Assembly: GCA_003552765.1 (NCBI GenBank)
Contig: PUOI01000278.1
Location: 1-14,773 of the forward strand
Source: Candidatus Hydrogenedentota bacterium
GTDB taxonomy: Bacteria; Hydrogenedentota; Hydrogenedentia; Hydrogenedentales; SLHB01
Length of the DNA stretch: 14,773 bases
Direction: 5' to 3'
The notes beneath the pieces were generated by a model. That model was given only the letters and a program-made list of their open reading frames with translations, ran no database searches and had not been told where the DNA came from. The position numbers and the translations under genes were made by a program. Each line of letters begins with the position of its first letter. Position 1 is the stretch's first letter. Below, piece by piece: positions 7,637-14,773 of this stretch.

Positions 7637-10341
7637 GTTGCTGCTCCTTTCATTTCCACCGCCGATGGGCGATGGATGGCATTGTGGAGGCGCGTCCTTA
7701 CGCGCTCCATTTCTCCACTTGATGTTACCTTGCGTCCGTCGCAAGTCACATAAAACGAATCTCGCACCCGGCGCGCATCCGTGACGATCCGCGCCGTCGC
7801 TATATCGCATCCCAAGCCCGTTAAGGCGTGGGCTACGTCATAGAGTAGTCCCGTTCGATCGCCGCTCTCGATATCGATGACCGTATGGGTCCGCGAACTG
7901 CAATTGTCGAAGTCGATTTGGGTGCGTACGGGGACTCTGGATTGCAGCAGCGCGAATAAGCGCCGCCGCGCCTGCTCGACATAGGGGCGTACATCCGCCC
8001 CTTCCGTCAGAACGGCCCGCAGGACCCGCTCAAGACCGGCCAACTCGGTCTGGGTCAACCGCCGTCCTCCAGATGGTTCTCCCACGGTGAAGCAGTCAAT
8101 CACGTATCCGTCGGGCCGGGTGAACAGGGCCGCGCTGTTGACGTCCATGAGCTGCGAGGCGAAGCTGCCCGCCAGCTTGGCGAAAAGGCCGATTTGGTCG
8201 CGCGTGCTTACGGTAATCTCGGTCATGAACGTGTCATCCACGGGCGCCGTATGGAGAGCGAAGCCCGCTTCCCTGGCGCGCGCCACCAGTTCAAGGTGAT
8301 GCGCCATTTGCTCGCTCGAAAAGGCCGCATAGTACCGCTCGCCCATGGCTTGAATGTGCGGCTTCGCCTCGTCCTTGAGATCGGCGCGCGCAAGCTCGCC
8401 AACCGTGTGCGCCTTGGGTGAGTTCCAGAACGCCTCGTCCGGCGAGACCGTGCGGCCAAGCAAATGCTTCTCCGCCTTGAGGTACAGCTTCATTAGCAGG
8501 GCGCCCTTCCAATCGTTCCAGACAGCGGGGCCAACCGCGGACATGTCCGCGTAAGACAGCAAGAACAAGGAGCGGAGGCGCTGTTCGGTCCGCATGGTTT
8601 CCGCGAAGGACCGCACGATATCCTCGTCGTCGATATCCCGGTACTGACTGATGAAGGTCATCTGCATGTGATGCTCCACCAGAAAGGCGATCCGTTCGAC
8701 GTCATCAGGGGAAAGCCCCATGCGGCGTCCAATGTGGCGCGAAAGGAGTGTGCTCTCCCGGACATGAACTTCGCCCTTGGCCTTGCCCAAGTCGTGAAAC
8801 AGAATCGCCAATACAAGAATGTAAGGATCCGACAAATGCTCCAGGGCGGTGCGCAGGCAACGCGAAACGGTGTCTTGCCGTTCTTGAAGAGCCGAAAGCG
8901 CTTCAAGCGCCCGCAACGTATGTTCGCCTACGGGATAGGCATGAAAATCCTCGTACCGGATGATGCCCTCAACCGCGCCGAATTCGGGGATATACTGGCC
9001 AAGCAAGTCCGTGTGCGCCATCTGCCGTAATGTCGCCCCCGCCGTAATCGGATGATTGCACAAGGCAATGAAAAAGCGTCTCACGACATCGCTCGAACGG
9101 AATGCGCCGCCCACCAGCCCGAGATTCCGCCGTATCCGGCGTTCCGTCTCGTAGCTTAGGGGCGCTCCCATGCTGGCGCTCTTCCAAAAGACCTCCATGA
9201 GCCGCCACGGCGCTTGGGCGAACCACTGTGGGTCGTGAAATCCCGCCTCCAGCTCGCCGCCGGCCAGCGTCACGTCATCGGCCGAATGGGCGTGCGCGTC
9301 CGCCGCCGGGGATACGCTCGGCTGACAGTCCCACAACCGGGCGGCGCGCCGCAACAGGCTGCGCATCGTTCCCGCCGCCGCGTAGTAATCCTCCATGAGG
9401 CGCGCGATATTGGGACGCTGGTCCGCCGTGTACTCGAGCGCCTGGGCGGCCCGGTGTTGATTCACGAAGGTCAGCCGGTCCTCGCTCTTGCCCGAGGCGA
9501 AGTGCAACTCGTTGCGCAGGCGCAACAAGAAGTCGAGCGCCTCGACGACTTCGAGGTGCGTTTCCGGGGAGAGCAGGCCCACGCTCGCGACCTCGTCAAG
9601 AGTTTTGGTGCCATAAGCCGTCATAAGCAGCCACAGGGCGCCATGATAATCCCTCAATCCCCCGGCATTCCGTTTGATATCGGGGGCGAGGGCGTACAAA
9701 TCGCCGTATTCCGCTGGCAGTTCCTCAAAACGTTCCCGTACGATCTCTTGGATATACCGCTTCGCCACTCCTTCTGCCTGCAAATCCCGGACACACAGCT
9801 TGAGGCGCGCGAACACCGTCGTGTCGCCAGCCAGGAGCCGGGCCTGCGAGAAGCTGGTGAAGACCTCCTTGTCCCGGTTGACCAAGTCCTGGGTTTCCGT
9901 GATGCCGCGAATGACATATCCCACACGAAATCCGAGGTCCCACACGAACGGGACAATATAGCTGTTGAGATTTTCCATGGCCGGGGTCAGGCCGCCATCA
10001 TGGATCAACGCCACATCCAGGTCCGAATAGGGGCTCAGTTCCGAGCGGCCGTATCCGCCAAGCGCGCACAACGCCACGCGGCTCTGGACATTCGCCCTGT
10101 CACGAACGTTCGCCAGGGCAAAGCGGTATACGCCCAGGAGCACCGTGTCGGCCATCTCCGACAACGCGCGGACCACATTCCCGCCCGACTCGCCGGCGTC
10201 ATGCCGCGCGCGAATCGCCTCGCGGCGGGCTTGCGCATGGGCCCGGGCCGCAGCCAGACAATCCTTCCGGGGGATGGCGCGAAACGCGCCGGGATCGTCC
10301 CTTGCAAGCGTGACGAGTTCCTCGAAGCTGGGAATGGTCAT
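7633..10341 (-). CDS. glnD: Bifunctional [protein-PII] uridylyltransferase/uridylyl-removing enzyme
   Basis: Cytoplasmic nitrogen sensor that uridylylates PII proteins when glutamine is low and removes UMP when it is high. The protein is 902 aa, close to E. coli GlnD (890). The nucleotidyltransferase motif GGYGRSELSPYSDLD is at 95-109 with metal ligands D107 and D109. The HD hydrolase domain has FHDLGKAK (H516, D517) preceded by GEHTLRALEAL. Two C-terminal glutamine-sensing ACT domains lie at about 707-790 and 818-890. All parts needed for both activities look intact. The start overlaps the batE stop codon (ATGA) with an AAGGGATGG-like ribosome site upstream, and the stop overlaps the htrA start. 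No glnB, glnK or amtB lies in the window, so its PII partner is encoded elsewhere. Its place inside a Bat operon is unusual. Confidence 0.95.
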   Translation of the reverse strand: MTIPSFEELVTLARDDPGAFRAIPRKDCLAAARAHAQARREAIRARHDAGESGGNVVRALSEMADTVLLGVYRFALANVRDRANVQSRVALCALGGYGRSELSPYSDLDVALIHDGGLTPAMENLNSYIVPFVWDLGFRVGYVIRGITETQDLVNRDKEVFTSFSQARLLAGDTTVFARLKLCVRDLQAEGVAKRYIQEIVRERFEELPAEYGDLYALAPDIKRNAGGLRDYHGALWLLMTAYGTKTLDEVASVGLLSPETHLEVVEALDFLLRLRNELHFASGKSEDRLTFVNQHRAAQALEYTADQRPNIARLMEDYYAAAGTMRSLLRRAARLWDCQPSVSPAADAHAHSADDVTLAGGELEAGFHDPQWFAQAPWRLMEVFWKSASMGAPLSYETERRIRRNLGLVGGAFRSSDVVRRFFIALCNHPITAGATLRQMAHTDLLGQYIPEFGAVEGIIRYEDFHAYPVGEHTLRALEALSALQERQDTVSRCLRTALEHLSDPYILVLAILFHDLGKAKGEVHVRESTLLSRHIGRRMGLSPDDVERIAFLVEHHMQMTFISQYRDIDDEDIVRSFAETMRTEQRLRSLFLLSYADMSAVGPAVWNDWKGALLMKLYLKAEKHLLGRTVSPDEAFWNSPKAHTVGELARADLKDEAKPHIQAMGERYYAAFSSEQMAHHLELVARAREAGFALHTAPVDDTFMTEITVSTRDQIGLFAKLAGSFASQLMDVNSAALFTRPDGYVIDCFTVGEPSGGRRLTQTELAGLERVLRAVLTEGADVRPYVEQARRRLFALLQSRVPVRTQIDFDNCSSRTHTVIDIESGDRTGLLYDVAHALTGLGCDIATARIVTDARRVRDSFYVTCDGRKVTSSGEMERVRTRLHNAIHRPSAVEMKGAAT

Positions 10342-11135
10342 GGCGCGCCCATCCCTTCAGGGGTTTCGGGAGCCGCGGTGTAAGGCGGTCCGACAAGCGT
10401 AAAGGCGGTACGTGGCGCCCATCCCCGGCCGCCTTCGGCGGATTCAACGCGAATCCAATCGCCCTCCTTTCCGTCCACCGTAACACGATCGCCTTCGTAG
10501 AGTTCAAACCGGACTCCACTCACCTCGTCTATGCCGTAGCGCACGGGCACGCTTTCCACGCTGGCCACCGCGATTTGAGGCGGCTGATGACGCGCCCACG
10601 CCATGGCGGCGAACGAGAGGGCGCAGACCAGCGCGGCCGCCGCCACTGTTGTGGCGTAGCGCCTGGGCCGCCAGATGCGCACCGCCAGCGCGCCCCAGAA
10701 TAGGGCCCAGAATCCCACGGCCAGCCACACCGGCGTATCGGGGTCAAGCCGTGACTGGGCGGCCAACAGCGCTTCGCGCCATTCCGGCGTCTCGGCGGGG
10801 GCCAAGCCCCGCTCGGTTTGCGCCAGGGCTTGTTCGAGGCTGCGCCGGGCCTGCGTGAAATGGGGATTGCGCTGCAACGCCCGTTCGTAATTCGCTATGG
10901 CCGGCCCTAGCCGCCCCTGCTGGTGGTATGCATGGGCCAAGTTGTAGAACACGGCGGCCTCGTGAACGCCCTCCGCCGCCAACTGCTGGAACTGTTGGGC
11001 CGCCGCGGCATAATCGCCGGCTTCATAGGCCTCCACGCCGCGGGCGAACGCCGCGTCATGGGCCGTTTCCGCCGCTGCCGCCGCCGCGCCGCAAAGGGCC
11101 AGCGTGAGTAGGGTAAGGGCCGCCGCCATATTCAT
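10338..11135 (-). CDS. batE: BatE-like TPR and SH3-domain membrane protein
   Basis: The protein is 265 aa: a short signal peptide (about 1-22, ending AAAAAA), two to three TPR units (about 28-110, including YNLAHAYHQQG and ANYERALQRNP), two transmembrane helices (about 133-153 and 161-179) and a C-terminal bacterial SH3 domain (about 187-250, including ELYEGDRVTV and GWAPRTAF). This layout matches BatE, the last gene of Bat aerotolerance operons, thought to take part in a periplasm-facing or membrane complex with BatA-D; its molecular role is not settled. The start overlaps the batD stop codon (ATGA), and its own stop overlaps the glnD start. A second in-frame ATG two codons on is possible. 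The family assignment rests on domain order and on neighbours. Confidence 0.82.
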   Translation of the reverse strand: MNMAAALTLLTLALCGAAAAAAETAHDAAFARGVEAYEAGDYAAAAQQFQQLAAEGVHEAAVFYNLAHAYHQQGRLGPAIANYERALQRNPHFTQARRSLEQALAQTERGLAPAETPEWREALLAAQSRLDPDTPVWLAVGFWALFWGALAVRIWRPRRYATTVAAAALVCALSFAAMAWARHQPPQIAVASVESVPVRYGIDEVSGVRFELYEGDRVTVDGKEGDWIRVESAEGGRGWAPRTAFTLVGPPYTAAPETPEGMGAP

Positions 11136-12976
11136 GGGCAGCGCCTCAGGTTCTGTTCCCCGCCGGTCTCCAACGCGTCCATGGCGTGGCGCGCCGCGTC
11201 ACTCAGGGCCGCGATTTCTTGCCGGTTGAGCCAAGCGCCGCCGTAGCGCACACGCTCGCATACGCGCATGATGCGCGTAAGGTTGTCTTGCACCGTTTGG
11301 GCTAGTCCCCGGTTGGCCAGCGCCGCCTCCACATCCGCGGCTGTGACACCGCCTGCCGGAAGGTCAAACACATTAGCCACATACGTGGACACCGCGCGAT
11401 GCAAGACTTCTGCGGGCTCCGTTGATGAAGCCGCCAGCTCCAGCTGGCGTTTCGCCTCTGCAGAGGCGTTGCGGAGCCGCGTACGGGCGTTCACCTTGCC
11501 ATTCCGCCGCCGGCGAATATAGAGGCCCAGAAGGGCGAAGCCAGCCACAGGAGCGGCCGTGGCTGCTCCGGCGCGCAAGGCCAGGTTGCCGCGAGGCCGC
11601 AGACCGCCGGGATTCGCGGCAAGGGGAGCGAGTTCGCCTTCAAGGTCCGCGCCGGGCCATTGCTCGGCCGCGGTCTGCTCGTCCACCCGCACCCGCTCTT
11701 CCCGCGCGACGTGTCTCGGGCTGACCTCCACATCAAAGGCGCTTGTGGTCTTGGTGACGTAGTCCTCCCGGACCGGATCAAAGAAGGAGTACGCAATCGG
11801 GGGAAAGCGCAGCTCGCCGCCCGATTGAGGGGCCACGCTGTACGTGATGTGCTTGCGCGCCGCGCCCCGGTTTGGATCTTCCATGCGGGCGCTTTGTTCC
11901 GTATCCACAATGTCGGCCCCCTGAAGGCGCGGCACGAACGGCATTCCCATGGCGTTGGGATTGCCCTCGCCCTCAATCACGACCGTCACCTCGAAGGGCA
12001 AGCCCTGCTCGGCTTGTGTGGGGCGGTCCTCCAGGGTGATATCGAATTGACCCACCGCGCCGCTGAACCCGCTCGGGGCTCCCGGCGGCAACGGCTTGAC
12101 TTCCACCTCGATGGGGGCGGTTTCAAGGGTTACGTCGCGCCGTTGGAACCCCGCTTGCGTCGTCGCGCGGGCCATGCCTTCCCAGCGCCAAGGCCCAATA
12201 GTCAAGACGCCGGTTTGGATGGGATACAGGGTTTGATAGTACTGGTTAAGCTCGTATGGCCAGCCGTCGACTTCCCGTTCGTCCCGGCCGGTGCGGAAAT
12301 CCATGGCGTAGAAACCCTCGGTGGCCGGATACTCGTGCCGGGCGCCGGGTCCCGAAGACACGGAGACATTCCGGTCCTGAAGCCGCCAGAGGGAAAGCTC
12401 AAGTTCCAGCAATTCGCCCTCATAGATGCTCTTCTTGTCGACTCTGCTGGTTACGAACACAAGATCGTCCCATCCCAAGGGACTCTCGCCATCCCTTTCC
12501 CGCGAGGGCCGAATCCGATCCTGGCCAGCCAATTCGTCCCGTCTGGGTTGCGGTTGAGCGGGGCTGGGCCGGATCGATATCGGAGAATCGCTGCCCGGAC
12601 TGGGAAGCACGGTTAGCTCAAGCGAGTTGGATTCGATGGTTTCCCCATCGATTTCGGCTTCAGCCGGCGGAATAGTGAGGACGCCGGGTTGCCGGGCGAT
12701 GGCGCGGTAACTCCGCACCTTGGTGTGCACCGGCTGGCTTCCCATGTCAAAGCGCACGCGATCGGCGCCGCCGGCGTACCGGCGATCAAAAACGAGTCCA
12801 TCCACCTCGGGCAGGGTGGGTTCGCCGAGCCTGCCGCCACAGGCCTCCAGAATTATCAGGAACGGCGTGTTCTGCTCCACGGTATCCTGTTCGACGCTCA
12901 TGCGCAAATAGGGCGGCGTTTCCGCCAGCGCGAAGGAGGCGGTCAATACTGCTATAAGGATAAATCCACTACGCAT
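11132..12976 (-). CDS. batD: BatD family protein (oxygen-tolerance)
   Basis: Membrane-anchored Bat operon protein of 614 aa. A signal peptide (about 1-18, MRSGFILIAVLTASFALA) leads into a large extracytoplasmic region of repeated beta-sandwich-like segments (for example VTVVIEGEGNPNAMG), the usual BatD layout. One transmembrane helix at about 470-487 is followed by RRRR and a cytoplasmic helical tail (to 614) with a CERVRYGG motif of the kind seen in BatD tails. The start chosen is the ATG at 12976, 2 nt after the batC stop codon, because it begins directly at the signal peptide and has GGTGG upstream; an ATG at 12988 would add MVVD and overlap batC by 10 nt. The stop overlaps the batE start. 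In Bacteroides and others, Bat proteins affect growth under oxygen and cell-envelope integrity; the mechanism is unknown. Confidence 0.88.
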   Translation of the reverse strand: MRSGFILIAVLTASFALAETPPYLRMSVEQDTVEQNTPFLIILEACGGRLGEPTLPEVDGLVFDRRYAGGADRVRFDMGSQPVHTKVRSYRAIARQPGVLTIPPAEAEIDGETIESNSLELTVLPSPGSDSPISIRPSPAQPQPRRDELAGQDRIRPSRERDGESPLGWDDLVFVTSRVDKKSIYEGELLELELSLWRLQDRNVSVSSGPGARHEYPATEGFYAMDFRTGRDEREVDGWPYELNQYYQTLYPIQTGVLTIGPWRWEGMARATTQAGFQRRDVTLETAPIEVEVKPLPPGAPSGFSGAVGQFDITLEDRPTQAEQGLPFEVTVVIEGEGNPNAMGMPFVPRLQGADIVDTEQSARMEDPNRGAARKHITYSVAPQSGGELRFPPIAYSFFDPVREDYVTKTTSAFDVEVSPRHVAREERVRVDEQTAAEQWPGADLEGELAPLAANPGGLRPRGNLALRAGAATAAPVAGFALLGLYIRRRRNGKVNARTRLRNASAEAKRQLELAASSTEPAEVLHRAVSTYVANVFDLPAGGVTAADVEAALANRGLAQTVQDNLTRIMRVCERVRYGGAWLNRQEIAALSDAARHAMDALETGGEQNLRRCP

Positions 12977-12978
12977 AT

Positions 12979-13833
12979 CTACCACCATTGCATCCGTATG
13001 CGGGGGCCATCGTGTTCCCGGAGCATCTCCCGCTGTTCCCGGTTGTCCTCTTCTTCCAAGGCCTCAAGAATGGCTTCAATATTCTGACGCGTTTGCGGCG
13101 TTTCAGGCGCTTCCACATCTGCCGGTTCGGGCTCGGGCTCGGCGGGCATCTCGTCTTCGTCCGCGTCCTGCTCTTCCTCGCCCTCGCCGGGTTCCGGTTG
13201 CTCTTCTCCGTCCTCGCCGTCCTCGGGCTCGGACTCTTCGCCTTCTTCGTCCTCGGGCTCCTCGCCCTCGTCTTCATCCTCCTCGGGTTGCGGTTCCTCT
13301 GGAGGGGGTTCGTCCAGTAAAGTCTTCCGCAGATAGCGCATGTGATCGAGGTTGTGTTGAGCCGCCTCGTGATCCGGGTAACGCGCAAGGAACTCTTCGT
13401 AGCGGCGGATGCTGTTCTCGACGGTCTCCAGGGCTTCCTCGTATGGAGCGGCGCCCGCGATTGCGCGGGCCTGCCGGCCCTCGGTATTGACCAGGTTGTA
13501 TTCTGCGTCCCGCTTCAACGAGGCGTCCGCTTCGTCCGGAAGATTCTCGAAGATCTCCAAGGCCGCCTCGAAGTGTTCGAAGGCCTCGTCTAGGCGGCCG
13601 GCTTCCAACGCCTCCTTGCCAAGCGAAACTTTCGCACATCCCATATTATACCGCAATACGCCGGAGGAGGGCTCTTCGACCTGGAGCAGCCGGTACAACT
13701 CCAGCGCGGCTTGAGCGTCACCCCGCTTGAGAAGCTCGTTGCCTCGTTCAATCTGATCGCGCAACGAGTCCGCTCCGGCGGCGTGTATTCCGCCAAGCAC
13801 AAGGACGAGTATGAGCCACGTTAGCCTAGGCAT
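12979..13833 (-). CDS. batC: BatC-like TPR protein with long acidic tail
   Basis: The protein is 284 aa. A signal peptide (MPRLTWLILVLVLGGIHAAG, 1-20) is followed by TPR-type helices (about 24-172, including GNELLKRGDAQAALELY and RLDEAFEHFEAALEIF) and then a low-complexity acidic stretch (175-246) in which about 40 of 72 residues are D or E with no lysine or arginine. The C-terminus, RQNIEAILEALEEEDN to a final RMQWW, resembles the helical segment plus terminal tryptophan at the end of BatC-type proteins. The ATG at 13833 is preferred over a GTG at 13845: it begins the signal peptide directly, overlaps the upstream stop by 8 nt and has upstream AGGG/GGAAGG. TPR plus acidic tail suggests a scaffold for other Bat proteins; that is inference. 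Confidence 0.8.
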   Translation of the reverse strand: MPRLTWLILVLVLGGIHAAGADSLRDQIERGNELLKRGDAQAALELYRLLQVEEPSSGVLRYNMGCAKVSLGKEALEAGRLDEAFEHFEAALEIFENLPDEADASLKRDAEYNLVNTEGRQARAIAGAAPYEEALETVENSIRRYEEFLARYPDHEAAQHNLDHMRYLRKTLLDEPPPEEPQPEEDEDEGEEPEDEEGEESEPEDGEDGEEQPEPGEGEEEQDADEDEMPAEPEPEPADVEAPETPQTRQNIEAILEALEEEDNREQREMLREHDGPRIRMQWW

Positions 13834-14773
13834 ATTCCCTGCCACCTTCCGGCGCGGCGTTCTCTCGCGCCAAATGACGCTGACGCAACCGGGGCATCAA
13901 AATCAGCCAGAAGCCCTCGGCGGCAAAACATAGCAGACCCAAGCCCAATGGCCACTGATACCGGTTTACCTTCTCGATTCGCTGATCGTCGCTCAGGACG
14001 CGGGCGGCGTGGCTAGTGAGCCCGCTTTCAAGTTGGTCGAGATCCCAGCCGTCTTGCCCCCCGCGGATATACGCTCCGCCGCCCGCATTGGCGGCCTGGA
14101 TGAGTCCACCCTCCTCCAGCCGCGTGTGATGGGTCAGGGGCGCGCCGGGAGGCAGATGACGGCGCAGCCATTGCGGGGCTTGGACAGTGGCGCCTTGCGT
14201 TGTGCCGATTCCCACGGTATAGACGGCCGCCAATTCCGAGAGGTCCCGGGCGGCGTCTACCATGTTTCCCGTGACTTCCTCGCCATCGGAAAAGACCACC
14301 ACGGCCCGGCTGTGGCGGTTGTGGGGGCCGGTCCGCTCCGCTTCGGCCCGGAATGTTTCAGCGGCCTTGTTCAACCCCGCCTCAATGTCCGTGCCAGTAA
14401 ACCCGATGATCCCGGAGTCAATCGACCTTAGCACCGCGCGGGCGAAGCCCCGGTCGTGGGTTAGCGGGCTCAAAACTTCCGCGCCGCCCGCAACCACGAT
14501 AAATCCGAAGCGATCGCCCGGAAAGCGGTCCATCAGCATGAGCGCCTTGCGCCGGGCCATTTCAAGGCGGTTGGGGGGCACATCCTCGGCGAGCATGCTG
14601 GGGGAAATGTCTAGAACAATCAGTATGTCGCGGGTGCGCCGTTGCACGTCGACCCTGGACTCGCCCCAATGCGGCTGCGCAAAGGCAATCGCCAAGAAGG
14701 CGAACCCGGCCAGGGTGAACCAGCCCAGCGGCTTGCGCGCGCGTGTGGCGGCCCCTACTTGCAGCCGGGGAGC
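13826..14773 (-). CDS. batB: BatA/BatB-type von Willebrand factor A domain membrane protein (5' end off window)
   Basis: The open frame runs off the right edge without a stop or convincing start: codons at 14696-14773 continue the family's N-terminal membrane segment (LGWFTLAGFAFLAIAFAQ), so the TTG at 14695 is internal. The vWA domain follows, with a complete metal-ion (MIDAS) site: DISPS (D codon 14609-14611), the threonine in GFTGTD and the aspartate in FSDGEE. A C-terminal transmembrane helix (WPLGLGLLCFAAEGFWLILM) ends the protein with a short basic tail. Direct adjacency to batC suggests BatB rather than BatA by the common batA-batB-batC-batD-batE order, but the two cannot be separated without the missing part. 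It is likely a metal-dependent protein-binding module facing the periplasm. The stop codon lies within the batC start region (8-nt overlap). Confidence 0.88.
   Translation of the reverse strand, partial: APRLQVGAATRARKPLGWFTLAGFAFLAIAFAQPHWGESRVDVQRRTRDILIVLDISPSMLAEDVPPNRLEMARRKALMLMDRFPGDRFGFIVVAGGAEVLSPLTHDRGFARAVLRSIDSGIIGFTGTDIEAGLNKAAETFRAEAERTGPHNRHSRAVVVFSDGEEVTGNMVDAARDLSELAAVYTVGIGTTQGATVQAPQWLRRHLPPGAPLTHHTRLEEGGLIQAANAGGGAYIRGGQDGWDLDQLESGLTSHAARVLSDDQRIEKVNRYQWPLGLGLLCFAAEGFWLILMPRLRQRHLARENAAPEGGREYA

Noticed and set aside
6173..7810. The longer 545-codon form of HtrA
   Set aside because: The extra 58 residues lie inside the end of glnD in another frame and precede the signal peptide; the ATG at 7636 has the ribosome site and the ATGA overlap.
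9214..10383. A 389-codon plus-strand open frame across glnD
   Set aside because: It lies opposite the GlnD nucleotidyltransferase region, has no recognisable domain and no ribosome site; it is a codon-bias shadow. The same applies to the 318-codon frame opposite batD at 11660-12616 and the 327-codon frame opposite lon at 3651-4634.

Overview
This is a GC-rich bacterial chromosomal window, densely packed and almost entirely coding. All ten protein genes are housekeeping or cell-envelope genes, with no phage, transposase, CRISPR or tRNA/rRNA signal. The gene set (Bat aerotolerance operon, GlnD, HtrA, Lon, ClpX, EngB, HemE) and the high GC suggest an uncultivated Gram-negative-type lineage near the planctomycete/FCB-like groups. 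A Hydrogenedentota-like genome is one guess. This is inference from gene content and style; I cannot place the organism by sequence search.

Left half (plus strand, 89-6076): hemE (uroporphyrinogen decarboxylase), clpX (unfoldase), lon (ATP-dependent protease), then engB (ribosome-assembly GTPase), which overlaps the lon stop codon. The clpX-lon-engB order, with a haem gene nearby, echoes the clpX-lonB-lonA-ysxC-hemA neighbourhood known from Bacillus subtilis. clpX has its own strong promoter (TTGACA, 18 bp, extended -10) and a strong intrinsic terminator, so it appears to be transcribed alone; lon-engB form a second unit. No clpP is present.

The two spacers on either side of clpX are the least ordinary DNA here. 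The hemE-clpX spacer holds a nested inverted repeat (about 1215-1339). The clpX-lon spacer holds a strikingly AT-rich 206-bp segment (2840-3045) flanked by 28-bp inverted repeats that match at 27 positions and carry a 9-nt periodicity. Both look like small palindromic or non-autonomous elements dropped into promoter-bearing spacers; the second probably supplies the lon promoter region.

A hairpin terminator at 6110-6144 separates the two convergent halves.

Right half (minus strand, read from 14773 down to 6173): one tightly packed operon, batB (vWA domain, cut by the window edge), batC (TPR with a long acidic tail), batD, batE (TPR plus SH3), glnD (PII uridylyltransferase) and htrA (periplasmic serine protease). 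Every junction is an overlap or a 2-nt gap, and three are ATGA stop/start overlaps. The Bat proteins, HtrA and GlnD would therefore be made from one message. Joining a nitrogen-signalling enzyme to an envelope-stress module is the most notable gene-level arrangement in the window.
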